From: Cytobacillus firmus | GTDB lineage: Bacteria; Bacillota; Bacilli; Bacillales; Cytobacillaceae | Direction: 5' to 3' | DNA length: 47,324 nucleotides | Assembly: GCF_023715565.1 (NCBI RefSeq) | Contig: NZ_JAMBOJ010000036.1 | Span: 1 to 47,324, forward strand | Part shown: piece after piece, positions 33,759 through 42,116 of the stretch | How positions within the stretch are numbered: the stretch's first letter is position 1 | Layout of the letters: each line of letters starts with the position of its first letter | Notes under the pieces: model-generated | Databases searched by the model: none | What the model was told of the DNA's origin: nothing | What the model saw: only the letters and a program-made list of their open reading frames with translations | Translations under genes and position numbers: made by a program

Positions 33759-33884
33759 TTGGGTGTAAAAAATAAAAATCAAGTGAATAGAAAAGCTGTA
33801 TGGTCATTGTTTGGGTTAGGATTTGGAGCAGGTGTGGGGGCAACCTTAGGAATTTTAGCTTACAATTTTCAGTGGCTTGGATAG
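33759..33884 (+). CDS. Very small membrane protein, unknown function
   Basis: 41 residues from TTG 33759 with TAGGGAGG at good spacing. A basic N-terminus (GVKNKNQVNRK) is followed by one Gly-rich helix (about 14-36) ending FQWLG. Followed by a strong terminator. Function unknown; real on the strength of the ribosome site and terminator. Confidence 0.5.
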   Translation: MGVKNKNQVNRKAVWSLFGLGFGAGVGATLGILAYNFQWLG

Positions 33885-33925
33885 AAATCATAGTTCGGCA
33901 GATTAGACGGTAATAAGAATTCTAG

Positions 33926-33962
33926 TGGTACCCGCACCCGGGAAGTGAGGGTACCATTTTTA
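33926..33962. terminator. Terminator between converging genes
   Basis: TGGTACCC/GGGTACCA arms with T6 on the plus strand; the stem would also serve the minus-strand regulator gene. Confidence 0.75.
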
Positions 33963-34655
33963 TTCTCTATCCATATCAATCGCAAAGGTATCCTTAAGTC
34001 CCTTTAATCCAGAAGGGGTTATTTTGATAGCCCGGGTTTTGGGGATGCGCTGGATCCAATTTCGTTCCAGGAGTTTCTCCAGGATTGCATTCCCCAGTGC
34101 GCCTGCAAGATGATGGCGTCTTTCGCTCCAGTCCAGACATTTATGGGAAAAAGAGCGGCGTTTCTTCTTCAATGAGGTAAGGTCTATTTGCATGGAGTGG
34201 AAAAATGCTTTTCCATCTTCCGTAACACTGAATGTGTCCTTTTCTTCAGCGATAAACCCTCTTTTAGTTAGTGATTCAGTTATTTGCACTCCTAAATTTC
34301 CAGCGAGATGATCATAGCATGTTCTGGCAGAGCGGATTGCTTTATCTTCAGAGGCATGTTTAAAAGATTTAATTTCTGCAGCAGGGGCAATGGATAGAAA
34401 GGATTCCATCACTCTGGCAACTTCTTGATTCATGATGCCATAATACCGGTGCCTTCCCTGTTTTTCTGCTGTCACTACTTGAGCATCCAGCATTTTTTTG
34501 AGGTGGAAGCTGGCCGTTTGCGGTTTAACCCGTGCCATATGGGCGAGCTCGTTTACAGTATGAAATCGGCCATCCAATAAGGCGGTCAGTATGGCTGCCC
34601 GACTTGGTTCACTGATTAAAGAAGCAACTTTTGCAACGTTAGAATTCACTGTCAT
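33960..34655 (-). CDS. ArsR family transcriptional regulator, two-domain
   Basis: 231 residues from ATG 34655 (TGGAGG upstream). The N-terminal ArsR-type winged helix (about 5-85) shows LISEPSRAAILTALLDGRFHT, then QTASFHLKKML as recognition helix and HRYYGI as wing end. The C-terminal ~130 residues form a second winged-helix-like region seen in a subgroup of bacillar ArsR proteins (YceK-like). There is no clear metal-binding Cys set. It is divergent from a flavin reductase-like gene, probably its target. Confidence 0.85.
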   Translation of the reverse strand: MTVNSNVAKVASLISEPSRAAILTALLDGRFHTVNELAHMARVKPQTASFHLKKMLDAQVVTAEKQGRHRYYGIMNQEVARVMESFLSIAPAAEIKSFKHASEDKAIRSARTCYDHLAGNLGVQITESLTKRGFIAEEKDTFSVTEDGKAFFHSMQIDLTSLKKKRRSFSHKCLDWSERRHHLAGALGNAILEKLLERNWIQRIPKTRAIKITPSGLKGLKDTFAIDMDRE

Positions 34656-34748
34656 ATCCCATTCCTCCATGTAATCCATATTTCGATGATAATTGAAATA
34701 ATCAGCCCTTACAATAATAATTGAAAAAATATTCAGGAGGAACAAGAT

Positions 34749-35357
34749 ATGAAAAAGAAAGAAATAAGAACTAAACCCATTCAGCCAAAAATTTTATACT
34801 ATGGAACACCAGTGGTCTTGTTAACAACACTTAATGAAGATGGGTCTTCCAACATCAGCCCGTTATCCTCGTCATGGGCTTTAGGGGAATGTATTGTTCT
34901 GGGAATTGGAGAAGGGGGAAAGGCATTGGAAAACCTTCGTAATCATCCGGAGTGCGTGGTGAACGTTCCAGGCCCCGGCCTCTGGAAGAATGTAGAGGCT
35001 TTGGCACCGCTGACAGGCAAGAATCCAGTGCCGGAATACAAGCGGGATAATTCATTTCGTTTTGAAAGGGATAAATTCTCGGCAGCCTCCCTTACAAAGC
35101 AGGAAGCAGAAATAGTGGAGCCGCTTAGAATTCTGGAATGTCCCCTGCAAATTGAGAGCAGGGTGGAACACATCAGGATGCCGGAGCATGACCCAAGCTT
35201 TGCTATCGTAGAAGCAAAGGCATTAAAAGTTCATGCACATACATCCATCATTATGGATGATCAACATGTGAACCCCTATGAATGGAGTCCGCTTATTTAT
35301 AATTTCAGACATTATTACGGACTGGGCGGACATCTTGGGAAGACATTCAGGGCTTAA
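34749..35357 (+). CDS. Flavin reductase-like FMN-binding protein
   Basis: 202 residues. A split-barrel flavin-binding domain with YYGTPVVLLTTLNEDGSSNISPLSSSWALG (N-terminal flavin loop, residues about 17-46), GGKALENLRNHPECVVNVPGP and HIRMPEHDPSFAIVEA. Members reduce or bind FMN using NAD(P)H. The gap to the divergent ArsR gene (93 bp) holds two ATAATTGAAA direct repeats that could be operator half-sites. Ribosome site CAGGAGG before ATG 34749. Confidence 0.85.
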   Translation: MKKKEIRTKPIQPKILYYGTPVVLLTTLNEDGSSNISPLSSSWALGECIVLGIGEGGKALENLRNHPECVVNVPGPGLWKNVEALAPLTGKNPVPEYKRDNSFRFERDKFSAASLTKQEAEIVEPLRILECPLQIESRVEHIRMPEHDPSFAIVEAKALKVHAHTSIIMDDQHVNPYEWSPLIYNFRHYYGLGGHLGKTFRA

Positions 35358-35475
35358 TCTCCTGGAGTAAGGGAAATCCCTCTTCTTAAACTAAAGGGCT
35401 AAAAAAGAAAGGAAAAGCACAAAAAGAAACGAAACAATATACTCGTGAAGAAATATCGGAATAGCGGGGGATTCC

Positions 35476-35676
35476 ATGTCAAAATATATTAGTATTTTCT
35501 TCTTATCTGTACTGGCAAGTGCCTTGCTCTTTATTATATTGGGTTCAGTATATATGGTCGGAGGCGATCCGGCAGAAGAAGCGGTATACACATTCGGAAC
35601 AATTATCGTCTTAATGCTGTCATTAATAATTTCGCAAATGTGTTATTTAATAGAATTGAATAAAAAGAAAAAGTAA
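35476..35676 (+). CDS. Small two-helix membrane protein
   Basis: 66 residues from ATG 35476 (GCGGGGGAT upstream). Helices at about 5-28 and 40-58 surround a GGDPAEEAVYT loop; the end is basic (NKKKK). Similar to unnamed small membrane proteins of bacilli. Function unknown. Confidence 0.6.
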   Translation: MSKYISIFFLSVLASALLFIILGSVYMVGGDPAEEAVYTFGTIIVLMLSLIISQMCYLIELNKKKK

Positions 35677-35689
35677 CTCACTGTTATAG

Positions 35690-36163
35690 CTATTTTAGAG
35701 AGACCGGCTCCCCAAGTTCATTGAACGGATGCTTAAAGTCAAATGCGAAGGAATCAGGTCCATGCTGGATATAAGTATTATATCTTTTGAAGGCTTCCTT
35801 CCAGGAAACATCCGATAACTTATCTGTCCACCATACCACATAATTAGGCTGCCTCTCCGGAAGAGGACCAAACCACTTATTCCTGTCCTGCAATGCTTGC
35901 CTATGGCGACCTGAATAGGTAAACCGGTATAAGGATTGCAGGTCTTGCCATACAGTTAAGGTAAGGACAGGAGTTCCATTGCCTTTAATTTTTTCTTCAG
36001 GGAGTTTTACTCTATTAGGATTGAATTCTTTTATAAGCTGCCCGGTTTTAGCGGCCTCTCTCATAACTTGATTTCCTGCTATAAAGAACTCCCTTGAGGC
36101 AGGGTGTTCTTCTGGATACTTTAGCTGACCAACTGTCAAAATTGGCGCAAATGCCACGAACAT
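35690..36163 (-). CDS. DUF3291 family protein
   Basis: 157 residues, full length. Hallmarks are the opening FVAFAPILTVGQLK, central LTLTVWQDLQSLYRFTYSGRHRQAL, then W-F-G-P-L-P-x-R-Q-P-N-Y-V-V-W-W, a ferredoxin-like alpha/beta fold related to antibiotic monooxygenase-like domains. Biochemical activity is not known. It stands alone on the minus strand with GGAGGAA before its start. Confidence 0.82.
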   Translation of the reverse strand: MFVAFAPILTVGQLKYPEEHPASREFFIAGNQVMREAAKTGQLIKEFNPNRVKLPEEKIKGNGTPVLTLTVWQDLQSLYRFTYSGRHRQALQDRNKWFGPLPERQPNYVVWWTDKLSDVSWKEAFKRYNTYIQHGPDSFAFDFKHPFNELGEPVSLK

Positions 36164-36277
36164 TCCTCCATATATTCTTTTTTTATACCTATATTCCGGA
36201 ATGAATGGACTAGTGCCTTAATGGAGGGATAAATAAATGAATGCTGACATTTTTAAGAATGGCATTCTAATAGAAGC

Positions 36278-36694
36278 TTACTTTACTTCCCGTAAGCGCT
36301 GCCCTTCAAGAATATCCCGAATGCCTTCTTCGCAGACGCCATAAGAGCGCCAGGAACAAGTTTCGCAGACAGTCTGTATATCTGTTGGAAGAGCATGCTT
36401 CCGGATGTTTGACTCAATGTCCTGCCAGTACAGAATTTGTCCGATATGAAGTCCTAATTTCTCCAGAATAACAGCATCTCTTTCGTAAATATCATTGTGT
36501 TCACAATGGTATTCACCTGAGTTGGGATACTTTTCACACAAATGATCTGGCCCTATTACTAGCTGTATCCATGTCCTGGGATTGTCTCTCAAGGTTTGAT
36601 GAATACGCGTCATATTTTCCGCGTATTCCCGGGAATAGCCCATTCCCCGATAGCCCAGAAGACAGAAGAGATGATGGCCTCGCAGCTTATACAT
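36278..36694 (-). CDS. DUF1284 family protein
   Basis: 138 residues from ATG 36694 (GGGGGAT upstream). The start MYKLRGHHLFCLLGYRGMGYS and conserved Cys at C-E-K-Y, Y-H-C-E, V-C-E-T-C-S-W and V-C-E-E fit DUF1284, proposed to bind an iron-sulphur cluster. Function unknown. The inverted repeat at 36727-36755 lies just upstream and may regulate it. Confidence 0.85.
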   Translation of the reverse strand: MYKLRGHHLFCLLGYRGMGYSREYAENMTRIHQTLRDNPRTWIQLVIGPDHLCEKYPNSGEYHCEHNDIYERDAVILEKLGLHIGQILYWQDIESNIRKHALPTDIQTVCETCSWRSYGVCEEGIRDILEGQRLREVK

Positions 36695-36726
36695 AAAATC
36701 CCCCCATTGTTTCAAGTAGAAATAAA

Positions 36727-36755
36727 TGTTAACTTCAATTTTTAGAAGGTTAACA
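36727..36755. promoter_or_regulatory. Inverted repeat upstream of the DUF1284 gene
   Basis: TGTTAACTTC and GAAGGTTAACA arms (one base bulged) around an 8-base AT loop, 33 bases before the start. A candidate operator or leader hairpin. Confidence 0.4.
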
Positions 36756-36905
36756 TATTTTTATATTATCATATCAAATTATTTTTGGCTGATTGACTTT
36801 ATGAACAATGATTGTGAGCACATTGTTTGTTGACGTATTTCATTCCGGTTTTTATAATCTTATCAAGTGATAGGTTCCGCTTACTTGAAAGGATTTTGTC
36901 TATGA

Positions 36906-37079
36906 ATCCCGCTGGCACTGACCACCTCATCAGGAACCCTTACTTCAAAGGGCCTTGCGGTAACGGTTATTGGCGGTTTAACATCATCTACACTGCTGAC
37001 ATTAATTATTGTTCCTGTTGTGTATGAATTATTTTTCCTGAAGACGTCTAAGATAGAGAGAAGATCTGAGGGAAAATAG
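36906..37079 (+). pseudogene. C-terminal remnant of an RND efflux pump
   Basis: 57 codons read IPLALTTSSGTLTSKGLAVT then IGGLTSSTLLTLIIVPVVYE, ending TAG at 37077. This is the last two helices of an AcrB/SwrC-type RND transporter (compare the conserved V-I-G-G-L-x-x-S-T-L-L-T-L-x-x-x-P-V-x-Y). A stop lies directly upstream in the frame and no body of the gene is present, so it is a deletion scrap. Confidence 0.75.
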
Positions 37080-37119
37080 ATGGATGGGACGGTCAGTCAG
37101 GAATTTATTTCTGCCTGTA

Positions 37120-37148
37120 TTGAATTACTCATCACAAGTTGGTATATT
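37120..37148 (+). promoter_or_regulatory. Promoter of the T-box/proS transcript
   Basis: TTGAAT (37120-37125), 17 bp, TATATT (37143-37148), about 45 bases before the T-box stem I. Confidence 0.65.
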
Positions 37149-37199
37149 ATCATATATATGTAATCAATGATGTGATCAAGTAAATAAGGATTGTGAAAC

Positions 37200-37394
37200 A
37201 GAAAATATAGCCTGGGCTGAGAGCTATATCACCCCTCCTTATTGAAACCTGCCACGGAGATGTTAGGAAAAAGCTAACCGGGTCGTTTCGTTATTAACGA
37301 TTAGAGGGCTTTAGATTTTGTAAAGCCGAACTAAGGTGGTACCGCGTCTATCAGCATAAAGACGTCCTTTTGAAGGACTCTTTATGCTTTTTTT
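37200..37394 (+). ncRNA. T-box leader of proS
   Basis: The T-box sequence AAGGTGGTACCGCG (37333-37346) is conserved and pairs with the uncharged tRNA acceptor end. Stem I precedes it, and a terminator AGCATAAAGA...TCTTTATGCT with T7 (37353-37394) follows directly. Uncharged tRNA-Pro binding should prevent termination and raise ProS. A CCC or CCT Pro specifier within CACCCCTCC (about 37231-37238) is plausible but was not proven by folding. Confidence 0.9.
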
Positions 37395-37425
37395 GTTTTA
37401 AAAATATTTTCAGGAGGAAAAGAAG

Positions 37426-38862
37426 ATGTCTCAAAACACCAACAATTTTACAAAATGGTATCTGGATACGATACAAAAAGCAGATTTATTTGATTACACC
37501 CCTGTTCGCGGGTGTATCGCCTTTAAGCCTGATGGCTATGAAATTTGGGAGCATATTCAGGCAGAGATGGATAAGCGTTTTAAGGAAACCGGCCACCGCA
37601 ATGCCTATTTTCCGATGCTGATTCCGGAGAACTTTTTTCAAAAGGAAAAGGATCATATTGAAGGGTTCTCGCCGGAGCTTCCTTGGATCACAGAAGCGGC
37701 AGGAGAGAAGCTTGAGGAGCGCCTGGCACTGCGTCCAACTTCTGAAACGATGATTGGACATTTATATTCCGATTGGATTAAAAGCTACCGGGATCTGCCG
37801 GTCTTAATCAATCAATGGGCGAATGTATTCCGCTGGGAGAAGAAAACTCTTCCTTTCATCCGCACATCGGAATTTTTATGGCAGGAAGGCCATACAGCAC
37901 ATGTGGACGAAGAAGATGCACGCAAGGAAACAATGCAGATGCTTGAAATCTATAAAGAAGTGGTTGAAGGCTTGCTTGCGATTCCGGTTTATGATGGGCA
38001 AAAAACTCCATCCGAGCGCTTTGCAGGTGCGGTTGATACGTTTAGCATTGAAGCAATGATGAAGGATGGAAAAGCAGTACAGGCGGGAACGTCCCATTAC
38101 CTGGGCACGAAGTTTGCGGAAGCCTTTGATATCAAATATTTGAACAAAGAAAATAAACATACTTTTGTCCATACAACATCATGGGGTACATCGACACGGT
38201 TGATTGGCTCTGTCATCATGGTTCATGGTGATGAACAAGGCCTTGTGCTGCCTCCAAGAGTAGCACCAACTCAAGTGGTGCTGATTCCTGTAGGCCCATG
38301 GAAAAAGAACCCTGCGATTATGGAGAAATTAGATGAAGTCTTTGCTGCATTAAAGGCCGAAGGAATTCGCGTACGCCTTGATGATTCCAATCAGTCACCA
38401 GGCTATAAATTTAATGAGTGGGAGCTAAAAGGCGTACCTGTCCGCATAGAGCTTGGTCCTCGTGATTTAGACCAAAATCAATGCTTAATGAAGGCACGTG
38501 ATCTTGGGGACAAAGTGGCTGTACAGCTTGACTCGGTTATCGAAAGCATCAAAAAAGAGCTTGAAACCATGCAGACTCGTCTATTTGAAAAAGCAAAAGC
38601 ATTCCGTGCAGAGCATTCGCACACACATATCGATACAATCGAGCAATTAGAACAGCACATTGCCCAATCTGAGCAAAAAGATGCCATCCCAGGCTGGATC
38701 TTAGCCGGATGGTGCGGTGATGACGCCTGTGAAGAAAGTGTAAAAGAAAAAACAAAATTCACGACACGAAACATTCCGTTCAACCCGCCGTCAACGAAAG
38801 ATACATGCATCCACTGTGGAAAAGAAGCGAAGCATACAGTATGGTTTGCCCGGGCTTACTAA
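37426..38862 (+). CDS. proS: Prolyl-tRNA synthetase, archaeal/eukaryal type (ProS type 3)
   Basis: 478 residues, the length of the short archaeal-type enzyme without the editing insertion (bacterial ProS is about 565). Class II features: RPTSETMIGHLYSDWI, motif 2 NVFRWEKKTLPFIRTSEFLWQEGHTAH, HTTSWGTSTRLIGSVIM, then an anticodon-binding domain and a C-terminal zinc-like domain with four Cys (CGDDACEE, CIHCGKEA) ending in Tyr. It charges tRNA-Pro. Some bacilli (e.g. Bacillus cereus) keep it beside a bacterial-type ProS. Here it has its own T-box. AGGAGG precedes ATG 37426. Confidence 0.95.
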   Translation: MSQNTNNFTKWYLDTIQKADLFDYTPVRGCIAFKPDGYEIWEHIQAEMDKRFKETGHRNAYFPMLIPENFFQKEKDHIEGFSPELPWITEAAGEKLEERLALRPTSETMIGHLYSDWIKSYRDLPVLINQWANVFRWEKKTLPFIRTSEFLWQEGHTAHVDEEDARKETMQMLEIYKEVVEGLLAIPVYDGQKTPSERFAGAVDTFSIEAMMKDGKAVQAGTSHYLGTKFAEAFDIKYLNKENKHTFVHTTSWGTSTRLIGSVIMVHGDEQGLVLPPRVAPTQVVLIPVGPWKKNPAIMEKLDEVFAALKAEGIRVRLDDSNQSPGYKFNEWELKGVPVRIELGPRDLDQNQCLMKARDLGDKVAVQLDSVIESIKKELETMQTRLFEKAKAFRAEHSHTHIDTIEQLEQHIAQSEQKDAIPGWILAGWCGDDACEESVKEKTKFTTRNIPFNPPSTKDTCIHCGKEAKHTVWFARAY

Positions 38863-38888
38863 GCTGGGAATTGGAATATTAATGTTAA

Positions 38889-38917
38889 GGCCGCCTTACT
38901 TGAGGCGGCTATTTCTT
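38889..38917 (+). terminator. Rho-independent terminator
   Basis: GCCGCC/GGCGGC arms with a T-rich tail, after proS. Confidence 0.7.
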
Positions 38918-38965
38918 ATTGCTTCAAAGCTTACGAAATTTACTTTTTTGCTTTGGATATTCTGT

Positions 38966-38994
38966 TATAATCATATATATCTAAAAATTTAGAT
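38966..38994 (+). promoter_or_regulatory. -10 element with inverted repeat upstream of the isochorismatase gene
   Basis: TATAAT (38966-38971) with no good -35, followed by ATCTAAA-AA-TTTAGAT (38979-38994), at the expected start of transcription. A regulator binding there could block initiation; a MarR/HxlR-type reader is a guess. Confidence 0.55.
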
Positions 38995-39024
38995 AATTAA
39001 AGTTGTATTAAGGAGGAAGGTAAT

Positions 39025-39072
39025 ATGACTAATAAATATATTGGCGAGAAAACACTAGGAGAATATTTCTAA
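39025..39072 (+). CDS. 15-codon upstream open frame with strong ribosome site
   Basis: AAGGAGGAAGG precedes ATG 39025, encoding MTNKYIGEKTLGEYF then TAA. The ribosome site is stronger than that of the next gene, 35 bases away. It could be a leader peptide or the head of a truncated gene. Too short to judge. Confidence 0.4.
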   Translation: MTNKYIGEKTLGEYF

Positions 39073-39106
39073 GAAAAATTTAAAGGCGTTGAAAGGGGAA
39101 AGTGAA

Positions 39107-39664
39107 TTGAATCAAACCTTATTAATTATTGATGCCCAGCAGGAGTTAATTGATGGGAACCAGGAAGAGAGTGCTGTTTTAAATAAAGAGCACCTTATTG
39201 AGAATATCAATTTAGTGATTGAAAAAGCAAAACAATCAGGTGTTCCAGTTGTCGCTGTTAGGGATCTGGATGTTGCGGAAGGGAAAGGAAAGGGATTTCA
39301 GGTTCACGAAGATATAAAATTGCCTGCAGAAGCAAAGTGCTTTGATAAAAAGGCAACCAATTCTTTTCATGGAACAGGACTGCTGGATCACCTGAAATCT
39401 CAAAAGATCAAGCATGTTGTTATAATGGGCTGTAAAACCCAGCATTGTATAGACAGTGCTGTTAGAACGGCAACGATTAGCGGATTGGATGTTACATTAG
39501 TAGGTGATGGGCATTCAACAACGGACAGCGATGCTTTATCTGCTGAGCAAATTATTAAGCATCATAATGAAACACTTCACGGCCATTACAATGTGGAACA
39601 TTTTGCAGTTGTCAGAAAAGCATCGGAAGAATTGTTTCAACCGATACATGATTCTTATAGGTAA
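39107..39664 (+). CDS. Isochorismatase-family cysteine hydrolase
   Basis: 185 residues from TTG 39107 (AAAGGGGAAAG upstream). The catalytic set is visible: Asp in LLIIDAQQ (residue 9), Lys in KATNSF, and Cys in VVIMGCKTQHCIDSAVRTA, giving the Asp-Lys-Cys triad. No chorismate or siderophore genes are nearby, so a nicotinamidase or general amidase-like role is as likely as isochorismatase. Controlled perhaps by the inverted repeat at 38979-38994. Confidence 0.88.
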   Translation: MNQTLLIIDAQQELIDGNQEESAVLNKEHLIENINLVIEKAKQSGVPVVAVRDLDVAEGKGKGFQVHEDIKLPAEAKCFDKKATNSFHGTGLLDHLKSQKIKHVVIMGCKTQHCIDSAVRTATISGLDVTLVGDGHSTTDSDALSAEQIIKHHNETLHGHYNVEHFAVVRKASEELFQPIHDSYR

Positions 39665-39893
39665 GCTGAAATTTTTGGTATTAACATTAGAGCCCCAATT
39701 TCATACTTAGAAATGATCAAAATCCAAAGTATTAGATGATAACGGTCTTTCAAGCTAAAAAAATTCTTCATAATTTTAACCTTTAAGGCTCTTGTAGCAG
39801 CTGATCCTAAAATAAATCTTCTCCGTTTCTATTTTTATCACTGTTAGCTCATTAAAAGGCAGCAGTTTTAGCTATATAAGTATCTGTATAAGA
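39665..39893. other. Intergenic region
   Basis: AT-rich with no supported gene or RNA signal. Confidence 0.35.
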
Positions 39894-40106
39894 TTATTCA
39901 TTTGCAGTATTAACTGCAAACTTTTTTACACGGCCATCTTTTGTATGTAATTCAAAATATCCTACCTTTTGAGGATTTTTTTCAAATTTTACTCCACAAT
40001 TACTGAACTTATCCTTAAGGCAAAAAAGATAAATATCTAATTTCTCGTCTTTTCCCTTTTCGGTTTTTATTTTTCCATTCTCCCTGTTCCAAATTGGCGA
40101 ATAGTG
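39894..40106 (-). pseudogene. C-terminal gene remnant, unknown function
   Basis: A 71-codon minus-strand frame (YSPIWNRENGKIKTEKGKDE ... DGRVKKFAVNTANE) ends at TAA 39896-39894 but has no start; a stop lies directly upstream at 40109-40107. The composition is protein-like (Lys-rich, beta-strand pattern). It is likely the tail of a lost gene. Not recognised. Confidence 0.4.
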
Positions 40107-40139
40107 TTAGGGAGAAAGTCTTAAAAACAGGAGATTACT

Positions 40140-40587
40140 ATGGGTTATGTAATGGATTTAAGAAAGATAGTTGGAAGCCGTCCTCTTGTAATTACTGGAG
40201 CAGCTGTCATCATTTCGGATGAGAATAATCGGCTTTTATTACAATTAAGGAGGATAATAATTGCTGGGAGCTGGCGGGAGGTTCTCTGGAGCCCGGTGAA
40301 GCACTGGAAGACGTGGCAAAGAGAGAGATGCTTGAAGAAACAGGGTTAACAGCGAATGATCTTTCGCTTTTTAATATTTATTCAGGTGAAGAGTTTTACT
40401 ATAAATACCCTCACGGTGATGAAGTATATAATGTCGTTGCAGCTTATATTTGCAATAACTTTGATGGGGAACTGAATATTGGCGAGGATGAGGTGAGCGA
40501 TTGCGATTTTTTCATGTTCAGGAGATTCCCTCGAATATTAATCCTCCCGATCAAAGAGTGATTAAGGATTATGTTCAATCTATCTAG
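40140..40587 (+). pseudogene. Nudix hydrolase gene with two frameshifts
   Basis: Frame one gives MGYVMDLRKIVGSRPLVITG to LLLQLRR; then, after loss of one base near 40252, a complete Nudix box GGSLEPGEALEDVAKREMLE followed by ETGL (GX5EX7REUXEEXGU); then a further one-base loss near 40518 leads to QEIPSNINPPDQRVIKDYVQ and TAG at 40585. All parts of the ~150-residue hydrolase are present, but three frames are used. Either a recent pseudogene or sequence errors. A terminator follows. Confidence 0.8.
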
Positions 40588-40588
40588 A

Positions 40589-40618
40589 AAGGAGTTCCGA
40601 AGAGGAGCTCCTTTTTTC
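40589..40618 (+). terminator. Rho-independent terminator
   Basis: AAGGAGTTCC/GGAGCTCCTT arms and T6 tail. Confidence 0.75.
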
Positions 40619-40720
40619 GTCCTTAATCTCGAATTGGGATAATTTTCTATAAATAAAGATAAAATTGGTTTGGAGGAATGAATAGAAACATTTTGTCAAA
40701 AAGAGAAAGGAGTTAGAACA

Positions 40721-41356
40721 TTGAAAAACAATAAAAGGTTTTTGGCGGTACTGTTATCAATAGCCATGTCAGGAGTATTGGCTGCTTGTGGGAACTCATC
40801 TGAGGAATCGAGCGGTGAGCCAACCGGTAACAGTTCTGTTCAAGAAGAAGATATCGACACTACGGAAATTGAGCCTGAAGGATCACAGGGAATGGAAGAA
40901 GAAAAATCTAACGGCAGCAGTAATACTGCACAGTCCAATGACAAAGACAATTCAGTTGAAGCTTCAAATGATGTTGATGCAGTTGATGAAAATAAAAACC
41001 CCGAAAGCAATAAAGATACATATCTTAAGAAGCTAAATCAAATGGAAGAAGCGGACAGAAACGCAGAAGCCAAGACAACGACCGCAAAAATGGTGAAACA
41101 GGAGGAAGAAAGATATAGAACGTGGGATGATGAGTTAAACAAAATCTATGGGTTGCTGGAAGAACAGCTTGAAAATGATCAGATGAACCAACTAAGAGAA
41201 GAACAGCGGAAATGGATCCAGCAAAGAGATGAAGCGGCTAAAGATTCTTCCCTAAAATACAAAGGGGGTTCTATGGAACAATTGGAATATGTGGCTACTC
41301 TGGCAAGTCTGACAAGAGAAAGGTGTTATTTGTTAGTTGCGAAGTATATGAATTAG
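40721..41356 (+). CDS. LprI-like (DUF1311) lipoprotein
   Basis: 211 residues from TTG 40721 (AAAGGAGT upstream). The lipobox is VLAAC (Cys near residue 23); an acidic, Ser/Asn/Glu-rich linker (about 25-100) leads to a C-terminal DUF1311 domain with RTWDDELNKIYGLLEEQL and LREEQRKWIQQRDEAA, as in LprI lysozyme inhibitors. The terminal region includes a Cys (RERCYLL). It may bind or protect the cell wall outside the membrane; activity unproven in this group. Confidence 0.8.
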   Translation: MKNNKRFLAVLLSIAMSGVLAACGNSSEESSGEPTGNSSVQEEDIDTTEIEPEGSQGMEEEKSNGSSNTAQSNDKDNSVEASNDVDAVDENKNPESNKDTYLKKLNQMEEADRNAEAKTTTAKMVKQEEERYRTWDDELNKIYGLLEEQLENDQMNQLREEQRKWIQQRDEAAKDSSLKYKGGSMEQLEYVATLASLTRERCYLLVAKYMN

Positions 41357-41406
41357 GATACAGCATCTATTCATTTCCTTTTTCCTTTTTCTTATTGGTC
41401 GCCTTT

Positions 41407-41565
41407 ATGAAGCGAATCGAAAGCACAACAGATGTTGATGGTATGACTTCAAGTATTATTACACCATTTCCTGAGTTCTTTTTTACTATTTTTCGATATT
41501 CTGTAATCACTTCTATTATTGCTGTTATCATTGCAATTTTATTTGTTTTCAACGAAGGAAAGTGA
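41407..41565 (+). CDS. Possible small membrane protein (weak)
   Basis: A 52-codon frame MKRIESTTDVDGMTSS... with one helix (FRYSVITSIIAVIIAILFVF) ending NEGK. No ribosome site is visible, and the frame continues upstream through a second hydrophobic stretch. A minus-strand frame covers the same bases. Low support. Confidence 0.25.
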   Translation: MKRIESTTDVDGMTSSIITPFPEFFFTIFRYSVITSIIAVIIAILFVFNEGK

Positions 41566-41668
41566 ATAACAAACACAGCTGCCAATCCGGGTAGCATTTA
41601 GTTAAAGAAGGAATTTGAAATGTATGACAAATCTTCTTAAGTTTATGAGTTTGTTCTAGGAGGCCAAT

Positions 41669-42116
41669 ATGGAGTGGGTTGAAATAAAAGGTAATGACGA
41701 TATCAAAGATGTTTTAGATAGGTATGGTCATTTTCACGATAGCTGTTTAAAAGAGCTGATGATGTGGACTGAAAGTTATGTAGATCATAGCAGGTCAATG
41801 CGGGTTGGGGACGGGCTTGATACTAAAATACAAATGCTTTTTCAGAGACAGTTTCTTAACCCGTCGGCAATAGAATTATTGTTTGAAGAAGTAACACATT
41901 TTCAGCTTAAGCCAAGGGCTGAAAACGATGATTCCATTATCTATGATGCTGTCCTAATGCTGAGAGAGAATACCTTTTATTGGCAAATTCCGCTGATTGA
42001 CACCTAATGGCCTTAATGGAGAGGTTACATGGATTGCTGCTAAAAAGGTTAAATGGCGGGATGCAAGTGATTGGATGGGGGAGGAGAGAAGATACAAATC
42101 CGCTATTGAAGTGTAG
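41669..42116 (+). pseudogene. Conserved-looking protein of unknown function, frameshifted near the end
   Basis: The frame from ATG 41669 (AGGAGG upstream) gives 112 residues beginning MEWVEIKGNDDIKDVLDRYG and stops at 42005. Removing one base at about 42000-42004 extends it in a protein-like way (PNGLNGEVTWIAAKKVKWRD ... KSAIEV, stop 42114) to about 148 residues. The N-terminal RYGHFHDSCLKEL pattern resembles small immunity- or metabolism-linked proteins, but I do not recognise a family. Pseudogene or sequence error. Confidence 0.5.
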
